DNA of 64,000 bases, from the NCBI GenBank assembly GCA_037439785.1, contig JBBIVJ010000004.1, positions 62,001-126,000 on the forward strand, given 5' to 3'. Numbering within the stretch: position 1 is the stretch's first letter; each line of letters starts with the position of its first letter. The position numbers and the translations under genes are program-made. The DNA comes from DSVZ01 sp037439785 (lineage in GTDB: Bacteria > Verrucomicrobiota > Verrucomicrobiia > Limisphaerales > J093). This document shows positions 41,142 to 50,490 of the stretch, piece by piece. The notes beneath the pieces are model-generated. The model searched no databases. It was given only the letters and a program-made list of their open reading frames with translations, and was not told where the DNA came from.

Positions 41142-43118
41142 TCAGCCGCGGGCGGGGGGCCGCAAGCGCGCCGCCAGCGCCTCGAAGTCGTACACGCAGC
41201 CTCCCCAGGTGCCGCCGCCCACCGCCTGCAACAGCGCCCAGAGGCGCGTGTCCTGGGGCAGGTGCTCGGCGGGGGCGAGGTCCGGGTGCGGCGGGCGGGC
41301 CTCGAGTTCGGCCGCGGCCTGGTCGGGGTTGAGGCGGCGGCCGGGGGTGCCGACGAAGTCCACGCGCCCTTCCAGGCGGCGGGTGTCCACTTCCACGCGG
41401 ACCAGGTCGCCATCGCGGAGACGGCCGATCGGCCCGCCGGCCAGGGCCTCGGGGCCGATGTGGCCGATGCAGGCGCCGGTCGAGACGCCCGAGAAGCGGC
41501 CGTCGGTCAGCAGGGTCACGTGCCGTCCCCAGGGGAGGTGTTTGAGGGCAATGGTGATCTGGGCGGTCTCCTCCATGCCGGTGCCCAGCGGCCCGGCGCC
41601 GATCAGGGCCACGATGTCGCCCGCGACGAGGCGACCATCCTTGAGGGCGCGCATGACGGCGCGTTCGGAGGTGAAGACCTTGACCGGGGCTTCGTGGCGG
41701 AAGACGCCGTCGGCGTCGAGCACCGCGGGGTCCAGGGCGGTGCTTTTGATGACCGCGCCCTCGGGGGCGAGGTTGCCCCGGGGGAAGGTGACCGTGCTGG
41801 TCAGGCCCCGGTCCCGCGCGCGGGCCGGCGGCAGGATGACGTCGTCGGGGTCCACGCCATCCAGGTCCCGGAGCAGGGCGCGGAAGCGGGCCCGTCGCGG
41901 GCTGGTGCTCCAGGCGTCCAACACGTGGTCCCAGGGGACACCCGCGCTGGTAAGGGCCGAGGTCTCCAGGACGCCCAGCGCGCGCAAATGGAGCATGACC
42001 TCGGGCACGCCGCCGGCCAGGAACACGCGCACGGTGGGGTGGCCCACCGGGCCGTTGGGCAGGACGTCCACCAGGCGGGGCACGCGGCGGTTGAGGCGGG
42101 TCCAGTCCGCGACGGTCGGCCGCGGCAGGCCGGCGGCGTGGGCGATGGCGGGCAGGTGCAGAAGCAGGTTGGTCGAGCCGCCAAAGGCGGCGTGGACGGC
42201 CATGGCGTTGTGGAGGCTGGCGGGGGTCAGGAGGTCCGCGCTGGTCCGGCCCTGGGCCTCGAGGGCCAGCAACGCCCGCGCGGAGCGCACGGCGATCTCG
42301 GTCCACACCGGTTGTCCTGAGGGTACCAGGGCGCTGTGGGGCAGGGCCAGACCCAAGGCCTCGGCCACCACCTGGGCGGTGGCCGCCGTGCCCAGAAACT
42401 GGCAGCCGCCTCCCGGTGTGGCGCAGGCGCGGCAGCCCAGTTCGGCGGCTTGCTCGAGGCTGAGCAGGCCGTGCGCGAAACGCGCCCCCAGGGTCTGCAC
42501 CTTGCCGGCGTCCTCGCCCTGCTCGGGCGGCAGGGTCACGCCGCCCGGCACCAGCACCGAGGGCAGGTCGCGCGCGCCGGCCAGGGCCATCATCATGGCC
42601 GGCAGGCCCTTGTCGCAGGTGGCCACGCCGAGCACGCCGGCCCGGGTGGGCAGGGAACGGGTCAGGCGGCGGAAGACAATCGCCGCGTCGTTCCGGTAGG
42701 GCAGGCTGTCATACATGCCGCGGGTGCCCTGGGTGCGGCCATCACAGGGGTCCGAGACATAACCGGCAAAGGGGATGCCCCCCAGGCGGCGCACCTCCCG
42801 GGCGGCGGCCTCGACCAGCAAGCTGATTTCCCAGTGGCCGGTGTGGTAACCTAGGGCGATGGGCCGGCCGTCGGGCTCGCGCAGCCCCCCCTGGGTCGAG
42901 AGGATCAGGAAAGGTTTGCGGCCCACCTCCGCGGGGTCCCACCCCATGCCTGCGTTTTGAGTCAGGCCGAACAGGTCGCCGCTGGGCCGCTCGCGGAGCA
43001 TTTCCGGGGTCAGGGGCAGCCGGCCGGCGGGACCCGGGGCGCGGGTGCGGACGTTGTAGAGGTCCGGCAGGGCGGGCTCGAAGTACCACGCGGAGTTCAT
43101 GGGCGGAGACGTTGCCAT
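41142..43118 (-). CDS. yjhG: YjhG/YagF-type sugar-acid dehydratase (IlvD/Edd superfamily)
   Basis: A 658-residue iron-sulfur dehydratase that aligns across its whole length with the YjhG/YagF subfamily, which dehydrates D-xylonate and similar aldonates to 2-keto-3-deoxy acids. Conserved blocks are 'RPSGDLFGLTQNAGMGW', VSDPCDGRTQGTRGMYDSLP (metal/cluster Cys), ATCDKGLPAMMMAL, CATPGGGCQFLGTA, AVHAAFGGSTNLLLHLPAIA and RFSGVSTGACIGHIGPEALA. The length also matches this subfamily rather than IlvD (about 560). Start is ATG 43118, or ATG 43100 six codons on. It heads the minus-strand group with tandem-ACT, GH116 and DapA-like genes. Confidence 0.93.
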   Translation of the reverse strand: MATSPPMNSAWYFEPALPDLYNVRTRAPGPAGRLPLTPEMLRERPSGDLFGLTQNAGMGWDPAEVGRKPFLILSTQGGLREPDGRPIALGYHTGHWEISLLVEAAAREVRRLGGIPFAGYVSDPCDGRTQGTRGMYDSLPYRNDAAIVFRRLTRSLPTRAGVLGVATCDKGLPAMMMALAGARDLPSVLVPGGVTLPPEQGEDAGKVQTLGARFAHGLLSLEQAAELGCRACATPGGGCQFLGTAATAQVVAEALGLALPHSALVPSGQPVWTEIAVRSARALLALEAQGRTSADLLTPASLHNAMAVHAAFGGSTNLLLHLPAIAHAAGLPRPTVADWTRLNRRVPRLVDVLPNGPVGHPTVRVFLAGGVPEVMLHLRALGVLETSALTSAGVPWDHVLDAWSTSPRRARFRALLRDLDGVDPDDVILPPARARDRGLTSTVTFPRGNLAPEGAVIKSTALDPAVLDADGVFRHEAPVKVFTSERAVMRALKDGRLVAGDIVALIGAGPLGTGMEETAQITIALKHLPWGRHVTLLTDGRFSGVSTGACIGHIGPEALAGGPIGRLRDGDLVRVEVDTRRLEGRVDFVGTPGRRLNPDQAAAELEARPPHPDLAPAEHLPQDTRLWALLQAVGGGTWGGCVYDFEALAARLRPPARG

Positions 43119-43170
43119 CCGGGCCGGGTGGACTCACGCGCAAAACCGGCGGCCGTCCGGCGTGGCAGGT

Positions 43171-46100
43171 TCAGGGAACGATTTGGCCGCGGGCGGTGAG
43201 GCGCAGGTCCCGTGTGCCGGCCGGCACCGGCGTTTCGGTCATGGCCCCCCCCGGCCAACGCACCTGGACCAACTCCACTTCCGCGGCGGCTGCCAACACG
43301 CAGACCGCGCTGTTTTGCGAGCCATAACCGGCACCAGCCAGGAGCGGCCACGCCGGGCCCCATCGCCCCTTGGTGCCCACCCGCACCACTGCGCCGATGC
43401 CGTCGGGGTTGCCGGCGGGCCCGAGCAACCGCACCCGCAGCCCCGGCGGTGCCGCGCGGTTCTGGAAATAGCCGACCGGACCGGCGTTGCGGGCCAGCAC
43501 CAGGTCAGACCGCCCGTCCTCGTCGGCATCGCCCACGGCCAGGCTGCGCTGTTCCCCGTACAGGATCAGGCCGGAAGCGGTTCCGGCCAGCGCGGTGAAG
43601 CCGCCCCGGCCATCGCCGCGCAGGATCAGCCCGCGCCCGGCCTCGATCGGGTCCATGTCCGGCCGGGTGGCCAGGAGGTTTTGCGCCAGGGCAAGGTCGG
43701 CTTGGCCATCGCCGTCCAGGTCGGCCACGCCCAGACCAAACACCGGTGCCCATTGCGCCGCCGGCGGGAGCGGCCGCGGCTCGAAGCGGTCGCCGCGGTT
43801 GAGCCAGACCGTGCTGGCCAGCGTGCTGGCGCGCCATTCCTGTGCCGGCCGGGCTTCCGATCCCAGCATCTGCTCGACCGTGGCCCGGGCATAGGCCTTG
43901 CGCGAGGCGAACCGCCCCTTGAGGAACGGGAGGGCGGCCGCGACGAAGTCGAACTCCCGCCGGGGCGCGATACCCAGCCCCGGCACGCTGTAGGCCTCGA
44001 TCAGGTCCACCACGCCGTTGGCGTCAAAATCGCCGTAATACAGGCGCGCCGGTTCGGCGGGGGTGGCCTGCCAGGGGCTGTTGAGTCCCCAGTTGCCGGC
44101 GGCCAGGTCCAGGCGGCCGTCGCCGTCAAAGTCGCCGGAAATGATGCCGCTCCACAAGCCGGTCGCCTCCGCCAGGCCCCACGCGGCGGTGACCTCGCGC
44201 AGACGGCCCCGCTCGTTGAGGAAAAGCCGGATGGGCCCCCATTCGCAGGCGAGGGCCAGGTCGGGCCAGCCGTCGCCGTTGACGTCGGTCCAGCACGCCC
44301 CGGCGACCAGACCAAGCTGCTGGAAGGGCCGCGCCGCCCCCGGGTCCGGAGCCAGCTCGCCCTCCGTTTGCCGAAGCAGCAGCGAGTCGGCGGCTTCAGG
44401 GTAACGGCCCGGCACGTGGCGTCCGCCCACGAAAACGTCCAGGTCGCCGTCACCATCGTAATCGGCCACCGCCACCGGCCCGGCGGCGGCGGAGCCACGC
44501 CAGAGGCGGGGCGTGGACCAGCGGCCGTCGCCCCAGGCCAGGGCAGCCAGGAGCGGGGCGTTGGTGGCCGGCGCGGTCACGCTGGCCAGGCCCAGCAGTA
44601 CGAAGCGCCGGCCCGCCTGGTCCACCCAGCCGGCCACCGCGGTGACATCGCCCGGCAACGGCGGCGCCTCGCCGGGCAAGGGCAGAAACCGGTTCGCGGC
44701 GGGGTCGAGGCGGAAGGCTTGCAGCGGCCGGCCGGCATCCGTGCCCAGGATCAATTCCTCGCGCCCGTCGCCCTCGAGGTCCACCCAGCCCACGCCGGGG
44801 CCGTGCCGGCTGAGCTGGTAGGGCAGCAACGGCTGGAGCGCGAAATCCTCAACGGCGGTTTCCTCGTGCGCGGCGGGCAGGCGGTGACTGACGTCTGCCA
44901 GCCAGGGCGCGGGCGCGGGCGCCGGCGGTGCAGGGGCATCTGCCGGAGCGGGCGGGTCAGCCGGTTCTTCGATGAGGTAGAGGCTGTTGGGCCGGGCGTC
45001 CGTCACCAGCGACCGTTTGCCGCTGCGCCAGCGGACCTCGACGGTCAGGCGGCTGGCCTCGCCCGTCGCGAACACGAGCTGGGCCTGATCGCTGCCCATG
45101 TAGCGGCCGCCGGCCAGCATCTCCTGCTCCTGCGGCGCCGGCCCGCCGGTGAGGCGGACGCGGGCCCCGATGCCGAAGGTGTTGGGCGGGCAGCCACGCA
45201 GGCGCACGGCCAGGCGCGGAGCCGGGCAGTCGTTGCGCAAGATCAGGGCTTCGTCGGCGAAGCAGTTGATGACCACGTCCAGGTCGCCGTCGCCGTCCAG
45301 GTCGCCCGCGGCCATGCCGTTGGAGACGCGGCGCGAATTGAAACCCCAGTCGCGGCCGCGCTCGCGGAAGGTGAGGTTGCGCTGGTTGTGAAAGGCGAGG
45401 TTGGCGGTGTCCAGCCGCTCGTACAGGAGCAGGGTCTTGCGGGATTCGACCACGCTCAGCGGGCCCATCTGGCGGATGCGCTCCTGGGTGTCGAGGTCGT
45501 CCATGTTGTGGCTGACACCGTTGCTGATGAGCAGGTCTTCCCAGCCGTCGAGGTCCACATCCAGGTTCAGGCAACTCCAGGCCCATTCCGAGCCGGCGGC
45601 CTCGGCGTACCAGGCCAGCTCCTCGTAGGTGCCGTCGCCGCGGGCGTGCAGCAGGACGTTGCGGCGGGTCTGGTACCGCGAGGTCACGTCGCCGGGCCGC
45701 CGCGGCTGTTCATGCATGGTGCCGCGCTGGGTCAGCGCGTAGACATGCTGGCGGCTGAGCATGTCGGTCACAAACAGGTCATCCCGGCCGTCGCGGTCCA
45801 GGTCCGCCGCGACCACGGACATCGAGAAATAGGGCGTCAGCCGGATGGCCGGGGCCGGCAGGGCCCGGAACTGGCCCCGGCCGTCATTGAGCCAGAACCG
45901 GTCGGGGGTCGAGGCATCGCCGCAGGTGTAGAGGTCCGGCGCGCCATCGCCGTTCAGGTCGCGCCACAGCACGGCGAGGGTCTGGTCCCACGGCGCCTCG
46001 GTCAGCGGGCGGCCTTCTTCGTCCCGGAAGGTTCCGCCGGTCCAGGAGACCGCGGTGAACCGACCCGAGCCGTCGTTGAGGTAAAGCACGTCCGGCTCGC

Positions 46101-46839
46101 CCAGCTCGAAGACACGGTCGCCGATGAAGCGAATGCGACGGGCATGGCGCCCGGTGGCGACCGGCCGGCCGTTGACCATGCGGAAGCTGATCTGACCGCC
46201 GCTGCGGAGGATCGAGTTGAGGCCGTAATTGGCCACGTACAGGTCCAGGTCGCCGTCGCCGTCGGCATCCGCCAGGGCCAGCGACGTGCTGCCCCACTCG
46301 GAAAGCAGGCCGGCGGTGGCGGTGGCGTTGGTGAAGGTGCTGCGGCCGGTCTGAACCAGCAGGGCATTGGGACCGCCCATCGAGTTGACCAGCAGGTCGG
46401 GGTGGCCGTCGCCGTTGACGTCCGCGAAGGTGGCACCTGTCGAGGTCTGGCCCGCACACGCGGTGCCCGTGGCGGCGGTGACGTCCTGGAAGCGGAAATC
46501 GCCGAGGTTGCGGAACAGGGCGCTGGGCCGCTCCAGGCCGCAGAGGTACACGTCACACAGGCCGTCACCGTCGAAGTCCTCCACCGCCACGCCCGAACCG
46601 TTGAGCAGATTGAGGTTTTCCAGGTAGCGGCTTTGGGCCAGGTGATTGGTGAAGGCCACGCCGGTGTGGGCCGCGGGCAGGGCCGTGAATCCGACCCGGC
46701 CGGTGGCGGGCACCGATAACGGCAGCCGCCGCCAGCCCGGCCCCTGCTCCCACATCGGCGGGGCGGAGCCGGCGTCGCGGTCGGCGGCGGCGGCGCGGAG
46801 CAGCGCGCCACAGGCCGCAAGCAGCCACAGGGGACGCAT
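43171..46839 (-). CDS. secreted double CRTAC1-like FG-GAP/ASPIC-UnbV protein
   Basis: A 1222-residue exported protein. After the signal (about 1-19) come two complete copies of the CRTAC1-like arrangement. The first FG-GAP propeller with Ca loops (DFDGDGLCDVYL, DVNGDGHPDLLV, DADGDGDLDLYV) is followed by an ASPIC/UnbV domain (CPPNTFGIGARVRLTGG). After a Pro/Ala linker (near 650) a second propeller follows (DYDGDGDLDVFVGG, DFDGDGRLDLAAGN, DLDGDGQADLALAQ) with a second ASPIC/UnbV domain (AGNPDGIGAVVRV). It is about twice the size of the homologue at 15345. Likely surface binding or adhesion. ATG 46839 is drawn; an in-frame GTG immediately before it (46842) fits the promoter spacing better. Confidence 0.88.
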   Translation of the reverse strand: MRPLWLLAACGALLRAAAADRDAGSAPPMWEQGPGWRRLPLSVPATGRVGFTALPAAHTGVAFTNHLAQSRYLENLNLLNGSGVAVEDFDGDGLCDVYLCGLERPSALFRNLGDFRFQDVTAATGTACAGQTSTGATFADVNGDGHPDLLVNSMGGPNALLVQTGRSTFTNATATAGLLSEWGSTSLALADADGDGDLDLYVANYGLNSILRSGGQISFRMVNGRPVATGRHARRIRFIGDRVFELGEPDVLYLNDGSGRFTAVSWTGGTFRDEEGRPLTEAPWDQTLAVLWRDLNGDGAPDLYTCGDASTPDRFWLNDGRGQFRALPAPAIRLTPYFSMSVVAADLDRDGRDDLFVTDMLSRQHVYALTQRGTMHEQPRRPGDVTSRYQTRRNVLLHARGDGTYEELAWYAEAAGSEWAWSCLNLDVDLDGWEDLLISNGVSHNMDDLDTQERIRQMGPLSVVESRKTLLLYERLDTANLAFHNQRNLTFRERGRDWGFNSRRVSNGMAAGDLDGDGDLDVVINCFADEALILRNDCPAPRLAVRLRGCPPNTFGIGARVRLTGGPAPQEQEMLAGGRYMGSDQAQLVFATGEASRLTVEVRWRSGKRSLVTDARPNSLYLIEEPADPPAPADAPAPPAPAPAPWLADVSHRLPAAHEETAVEDFALQPLLPYQLSRHGPGVGWVDLEGDGREELILGTDAGRPLQAFRLDPAANRFLPLPGEAPPLPGDVTAVAGWVDQAGRRFVLLGLASVTAPATNAPLLAALAWGDGRWSTPRLWRGSAAAGPVAVADYDGDGDLDVFVGGRHVPGRYPEAADSLLLRQTEGELAPDPGAARPFQQLGLVAGACWTDVNGDGWPDLALACEWGPIRLFLNERGRLREVTAAWGLAEATGLWSGIISGDFDGDGRLDLAAGNWGLNSPWQATPAEPARLYYGDFDANGVVDLIEAYSVPGLGIAPRREFDFVAAALPFLKGRFASRKAYARATVEQMLGSEARPAQEWRASTLASTVWLNRGDRFEPRPLPPAAQWAPVFGLGVADLDGDGQADLALAQNLLATRPDMDPIEAGRGLILRGDGRGGFTALAGTASGLILYGEQRSLAVGDADEDGRSDLVLARNAGPVGYFQNRAAPPGLRVRLLGPAGNPDGIGAVVRVGTKGRWGPAWPLLAGAGYGSQNSAVCVLAAAAEVELVQVRWPGGAMTETPVPAGTRDLRLTARGQIVP

Positions 46840-46849
46840 CACAGCCCCG

Positions 46850-46877
46850 AGCCTAGCCGCCGCCGGCGAAATGTCAG
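46850..46877 (-). promoter_or_regulatory. predicted leaderless promoter of the double FG-GAP gene
   Basis: Minus-strand CTGACA (46872-46877), 16-bp spacer, TAGGCT (46850-46855), then 7 nt to GTG 46842, which is in frame with and adjacent to ATG 46839. Confidence 0.58.
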
Positions 46878-46976
46878 GTCCGGGCGATTTCTGTCGCCGC
46901 CGCCGGCGGTAGCGGGCGTGACCTGGTACTCTGCGCCGGCCTGGTTGCGGGCCGGGCTGCGCGCGGGCCGGAGCAC

Positions 46977-49088
46977 CTACCGTCGCAGGCGGAAGAAGCG
47001 GCTCTGGCCGGAGAGCGGCACGGTGACCGAATTGCCCGACACGCCTTCGACCGGCGTCCACGTGGCGGGCGCGAGGGTAGGGGAGGCTTCCAAGGTGAAG
47101 CCGGTGGCCTCTGCCGGCCAGGAGAGGGTCACGGTGTCGCCGGTGCGGGTAATGCGGAGGGTCGGCGGCGGGGGCGGCGGGGTTTCCGAGAGTTCGTACA
47201 GACCGAAGTTGTCCAGGCCGAAGTACCAGCTATCCGAGCCGGAGTGGGCGAAGCGGAACCGCACCGCGGACTGGTTGTCCGCCTGCGGCAGGCGGAACAG
47301 CTCGATGCGCTTGGACTCGACGGGGTCGTCGTTGACCCGGGCCTGAATGTACGGCGCCAGCTCCGGGCCGAGGGCCGCGCCGAGGAACGTGCCGTAAGTG
47401 CCGCCCTTTTCCTCGAAGGTGTCGGGGTCGGTGTACCGGGCCACGTCCCCATGCTCAGCGGTGAAGGTGGCCACGGCGTCCACGGTGACCTCGCCGGTGA
47501 CGTCGTTGGTGACGCGGACGATGTCCGGGGCGTCGAGAAAGTAGGCCAGGGGCAGCCAGGTCTGGCCGCGGTCCACCGAGTACTCGATGGCGGCGAGGCT
47601 GTCCTGGTTTTGCTCCCAGAGGCTGTGGAAGGCCAGGTGGACGTTGGTCCGGCCGGTGAGGTTGAAGTCGGGGCTGAAAAGGTACAGGACCTGGCTGCGG
47701 CCGTTGCGGTAGCCGGAGTTGCCGAAGACGAAGCGGCCACTGGCCAGGGGCTGGTCATAGACGCGGCCGTTGACGACGTTGAAGGGGTTGACCGAGAGCA
47801 CGCGGCGATAGTCGGTCTCCCAGTCGTCCGGGTTGTCGGGGTTGCTGTAGGTGACGAAGGAGCCGGTGAACCGGTCGGCGGCGACCACCACCCACTGGGC
47901 GTAGCTGGCCGAGTCGAGGTTGCCCAGGTCCTCCTCCGGATTGAGCACCTCGGTGTAGCTGACGCTGCGCCAGCCGGCCGGCAACTGGCCCTCCGGGGTC
48001 GAGTCGAAGTTCTCAAAATAAAGCGGCGCGGGCAGGACCAGGTCGCGGTAGAGGCCCACCACGAAGGTCACCGTGTGGGTGAAGGGATGGGGCGGGGTGG
48101 CGTTGTCGGTGAAGGCCAGCTCGAAGACATTGGTCGAGCCGGGGGGATACAACGTGGTGGGGGGGTAGCTAATGGTCACCAGGTCTGCCTGGGTTTCGAG
48201 CTGGTGCGGCACCAGCACGCCGTTGAATCGCACCTGGACCGAGCCGGGCACCACCTGGGTGGCGCCGTTGCGGAGGGTGGCGCGGAAGGAGGCGTTGGGC
48301 GGTTGATTGACCGCGTCCGGCGCCGGCTGGAGGGCGATGAGGCGGGGCTGGGAAGGCGCGGGGACAACCACGGTGAAGGAGGCGGAGGAGAGCACGTTGT
48401 AGCCGTCGTTTTCGAGGAAGAACACCACGTAGCTCCCCGTGTTGGTCAAACCGCTGGCGAAGGTCACCGTGCCGTCGGTCTGGCCGGTGGTGCCGGTCTG
48501 GGTGCCGTCCACGTAACGCCACAAGGTGGCATTGGGACCGCCGCCGGGGGTCTCCCCTTCCTTGTAGATGCCGATCCAGTCTTTCGGGTTGGCCGGGCCG
48601 TTGAAGAACTGCACCTGGATGGCCTCGCCCGCTTCGTAGATGCGCTGGCCGGTGCGCACCAGCGGCCAGCCGGGGTCAATGACCGTGAAGGTGGTGCTGG
48701 CCAGTTGGGTGTAGCCGTCGTTGAGCAGGAGGTAGGCGGTCCAGGTACCGGCCAGGTTCAGGCCGCCGGCGAAGGTCACCGTACCCTCGCGCAGCGCCAC
48801 GTTGCCCTGCTGGGTGTTGTCCACGTAAAACCAGCGGGTCGAGGCCACCGAACCGGGCTCGGTTCCTTCGGGATAGATGCCGATCCAGTCCAGCCGGTTG
48901 CCCGGGCCGTTGGCGAAGCGGAACACCAGGTCCTCGCCGGCGAAGTAAATGGCGTACTGCGAGACCAGCGAGGGATTGGCCTGCGCGCGGGCGGCCGCCG
49001 CGCCAGCCAGGGTCAGCAACGCCAGGCCGAGAGTGACGGTTCGGTGTGCCCGGGCGGCAAACGGGATTCGGGGAGGGAGGTTTTTCAT
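46977..49088 (-). CDS. secreted protein with tandem SKICH-like domains and C-terminal R-F-F-R-L module
   Basis: A 703-residue exported protein. The signal peptide ends near AAARAQ (about 35). Two consecutive 95-residue Ig-like domains follow. Each has the pattern FAGEDLVFRFANGPGN.xDWIGIYpEG.xPG...W.YVD.TQ...GTVTF...L...G.Y.A..L.NDGY..L. This resembles the SKICH/CALCOCO-type 'DWIGIY' domain. A bacterial Ig-like segment follows, then a jelly-roll region starting YFENFDSTPEGQLPAGWRSV that looks like a binding or MAM-like domain. The last 60 residues are the Verrucomicrobial-style module with GFTLEASPTLAPATWTPV and the end RFFRLRR. Start ATG 49088 favours the signal; ATG 49133 is also open. Function unknown, surface binding likely. 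Confidence 0.78.
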   Translation of the reverse strand: MKNLPPRIPFAARAHRTVTLGLALLTLAGAAAARAQANPSLVSQYAIYFAGEDLVFRFANGPGNRLDWIGIYPEGTEPGSVASTRWFYVDNTQQGNVALREGTVTFAGGLNLAGTWTAYLLLNDGYTQLASTTFTVIDPGWPLVRTGQRIYEAGEAIQVQFFNGPANPKDWIGIYKEGETPGGGPNATLWRYVDGTQTGTTGQTDGTVTFASGLTNTGSYVVFFLENDGYNVLSSASFTVVVPAPSQPRLIALQPAPDAVNQPPNASFRATLRNGATQVVPGSVQVRFNGVLVPHQLETQADLVTISYPPTTLYPPGSTNVFELAFTDNATPPHPFTHTVTFVVGLYRDLVLPAPLYFENFDSTPEGQLPAGWRSVSYTEVLNPEEDLGNLDSASYAQWVVVAADRFTGSFVTYSNPDNPDDWETDYRRVLSVNPFNVVNGRVYDQPLASGRFVFGNSGYRNGRSQVLYLFSPDFNLTGRTNVHLAFHSLWEQNQDSLAAIEYSVDRGQTWLPLAYFLDAPDIVRVTNDVTGEVTVDAVATFTAEHGDVARYTDPDTFEEKGGTYGTFLGAALGPELAPYIQARVNDDPVESKRIELFRLPQADNQSAVRFRFAHSGSDSWYFGLDNFGLYELSETPPPPPPTLRITRTGDTVTLSWPAEATGFTLEASPTLAPATWTPVEGVSGNSVTVPLSGQSRFFRLRR

Positions 49089-49160
49089 GGATGACTTTGA
49101 GGGGGATGCGGATTTGTCGGTGAGGAATTTCAAGGGGTCTAAACCATCGCGCCGGTCGGG

Positions 49161-49655
49161 TCAAGGCATGCAGATCACCGCCGGCTGGCCGTTGGGGCCG
49201 GCGGTCAGCCACTCGCTCACGATCCGCTCCGCTTCCGGGCTGGTCAGCGGGTACCAGCGGCTGTCCTGGAAGCGGCGCACGAAGCGATGGGCCTGGGCCT
49301 GCTCGCGTCCCATCAAGGGCGAGGTGCCGGTGGCTTGAGCGGCCTCCATCTGGCGCTTCAACTCCGGCGAGTACCGTTCGAGGTAGGCGATGGTGCGCGC
49401 CCGCCGGTCACGGGGGTTGCCGTTGGTCGAGATCACCACCGCCCGCACAGCGTCGGCCTCGTCATCGTTCAACCCCCGGATGGGGGGAATGGCCGTCCGG
49501 GGCGCCGTGAACAAGCGGCCTTCGCTCAGGTCGTAGAAGTACGCCCGGTCGGACCCCCCGCCGCGGCCGCGCCAGAAGCTGAGCAGCAGTCCGGCCGCCA
49601 CCGCCAGCACGCCGAGGGCGGCGAGCAGCTTCGCACCTTGCCGGGGGGTGCTCAC
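49161..49655 (-). CDS. membrane-anchored hypothetical protein, prepilin operon
   Basis: A 164-residue protein with one N-terminal membrane segment (about 10-27) and an extracytoplasmic remainder. The segment 'RAYFYDLSEGRLFTAPRTAI' and the continuation IPPIRGLNDDEADAVRAVVI recur, to my knowledge, in hypothetical proteins found next to prepilin-like genes in Verrucomicrobia and Planctomycetes. The C-terminus is GPNGQPAVICMP with a single Cys. It starts at GTG only 6 nt after the prepilin-like gene, so the two are an operon. No enzyme motif. It may assist or decorate a pseudopilus-like structure; that is inference from position. Confidence 0.75.
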   Translation of the reverse strand: MSTPRQGAKLLAALGVLAVAAGLLLSFWRGRGGGSDRAYFYDLSEGRLFTAPRTAIPPIRGLNDDEADAVRAVVISTNGNPRDRRARTIAYLERYSPELKRQMEAAQATGTSPLMGREQAQAHRFVRRFQDSRWYPLTSPEAERIVSEWLTAGPNGQPAVICMP

Positions 49656-49661
49656 GGTCGG

Positions 49662-50483
49662 TCAATGCGGGTCGGCCTTGACCGACCACCAGCAGGCCTC
49701 CGTGTTGCAGGGGATGCGGGCGGCATCGAGCAGCCGGCTGCTGCCGTCGGCAAAGGCGTGGTTGGATTTCCGGTGGTGGCGGATCGCGCCCTTGTCACCC
49801 TGGACCACGCGGTTGAAGCCCGGACTGTTGGCGTTGCCCACTTCCTTCCAAATCCACCACCGGTCCTGTGGCCAGACGCCGAAGACGTCGCTGTGCCCGT
49901 CGCCCAAGAGAATCAACTGGGTGGGCCGCTCGACCGAACTGGCGCGGCTGAGGTTGTTCTCGTAACCGGCCGGCCGGCCGAACGGCGGCGGGGCCCCGCC
50001 GAACTGCCAGTGGACGTTGACTGCGCCGATGCCACTGGGGATGTCAATTTCGCCGCTGGTGAACTGGCCCACCACCCACGGGCTGGGCGGGCGGTTCCGG
50101 CCGGGGCGGGCCGAGGCGTAGGACTCCTCGCGCTCGGCCGGGCAGTCATACACCTTGGCCGCGCGGCCCACGTAATTGAACAGGTACGGCCGCCAACTGG
50201 ACTCGAAGCCGGGGAAACGGTCCTGCATGGGCGGGTACCAATCCTGATTGTCCTGGGTGTAGAGAACCACGGCCAGCGTGAGCTGGCGCAGGTTGCCCAG
50301 GCAGGCGATCTGGGTCGCCTTGCCCTTGGCCAGGCTGAGGGCCGGCAACAACAGCGACGCCAGCAGGGCAATGATCGCGATGACCACCAGCAGCTCGATG
50401 AGCGTGAAGCCTCCGCGGCCGCCACCGCTCCGGAGCGGGCACGCCGGCCGGCGCAGGCGGCGAAGGAGGTGGACTGACCTCAT
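49662..50483 (-). CDS. prepilin-type N-terminal methylation domain protein (H-X9-DG class)
   Basis: A 273-residue pseudopilin-like protein. The prepilin peptidase site is G25/F26 in GGFTLIELLVVIAIIALLAS, with the conserved Glu30 (fifth mature residue), so it should be cleaved and N-methylated by a PilD-type peptidase. The globular part shows the class features CLGNLRQLTLAVVLYTQDNQ, 'LILLGDGHSDVFG' and an H..KSNHAFADG motif near residue 252. That motif matches the H-X9-DG proteins greatly expanded in Planctomycetes, Verrucomicrobia and Lentisphaerae. Their job is not well defined. The promoter reads TTGTCC-17-TAGAGA ending 7 nt before ATG 50483. The next gene begins 6 nt after the stop. Confidence 0.9.
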   Translation of the reverse strand: MRSVHLLRRLRRPACPLRSGGGRGGFTLIELLVVIAIIALLASLLLPALSLAKGKATQIACLGNLRQLTLAVVLYTQDNQDWYPPMQDRFPGFESSWRPYLFNYVGRAAKVYDCPAEREESYASARPGRNRPPSPWVVGQFTSGEIDIPSGIGAVNVHWQFGGAPPPFGRPAGYENNLSRASSVERPTQLILLGDGHSDVFGVWPQDRWWIWKEVGNANSPGFNRVVQGDKGAIRHHRKSNHAFADGSSRLLDAARIPCNTEACWWSVKADPH

Positions 50484-50490
50484 GCGCCTT

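Noticed and set aside
43099..46719. A 1206-residue open frame on the plus strand
   Set aside because: Antisense to the double FG-GAP gene, whose repeats and Ca loops are unambiguous. The frame stays open only because of codon bias.
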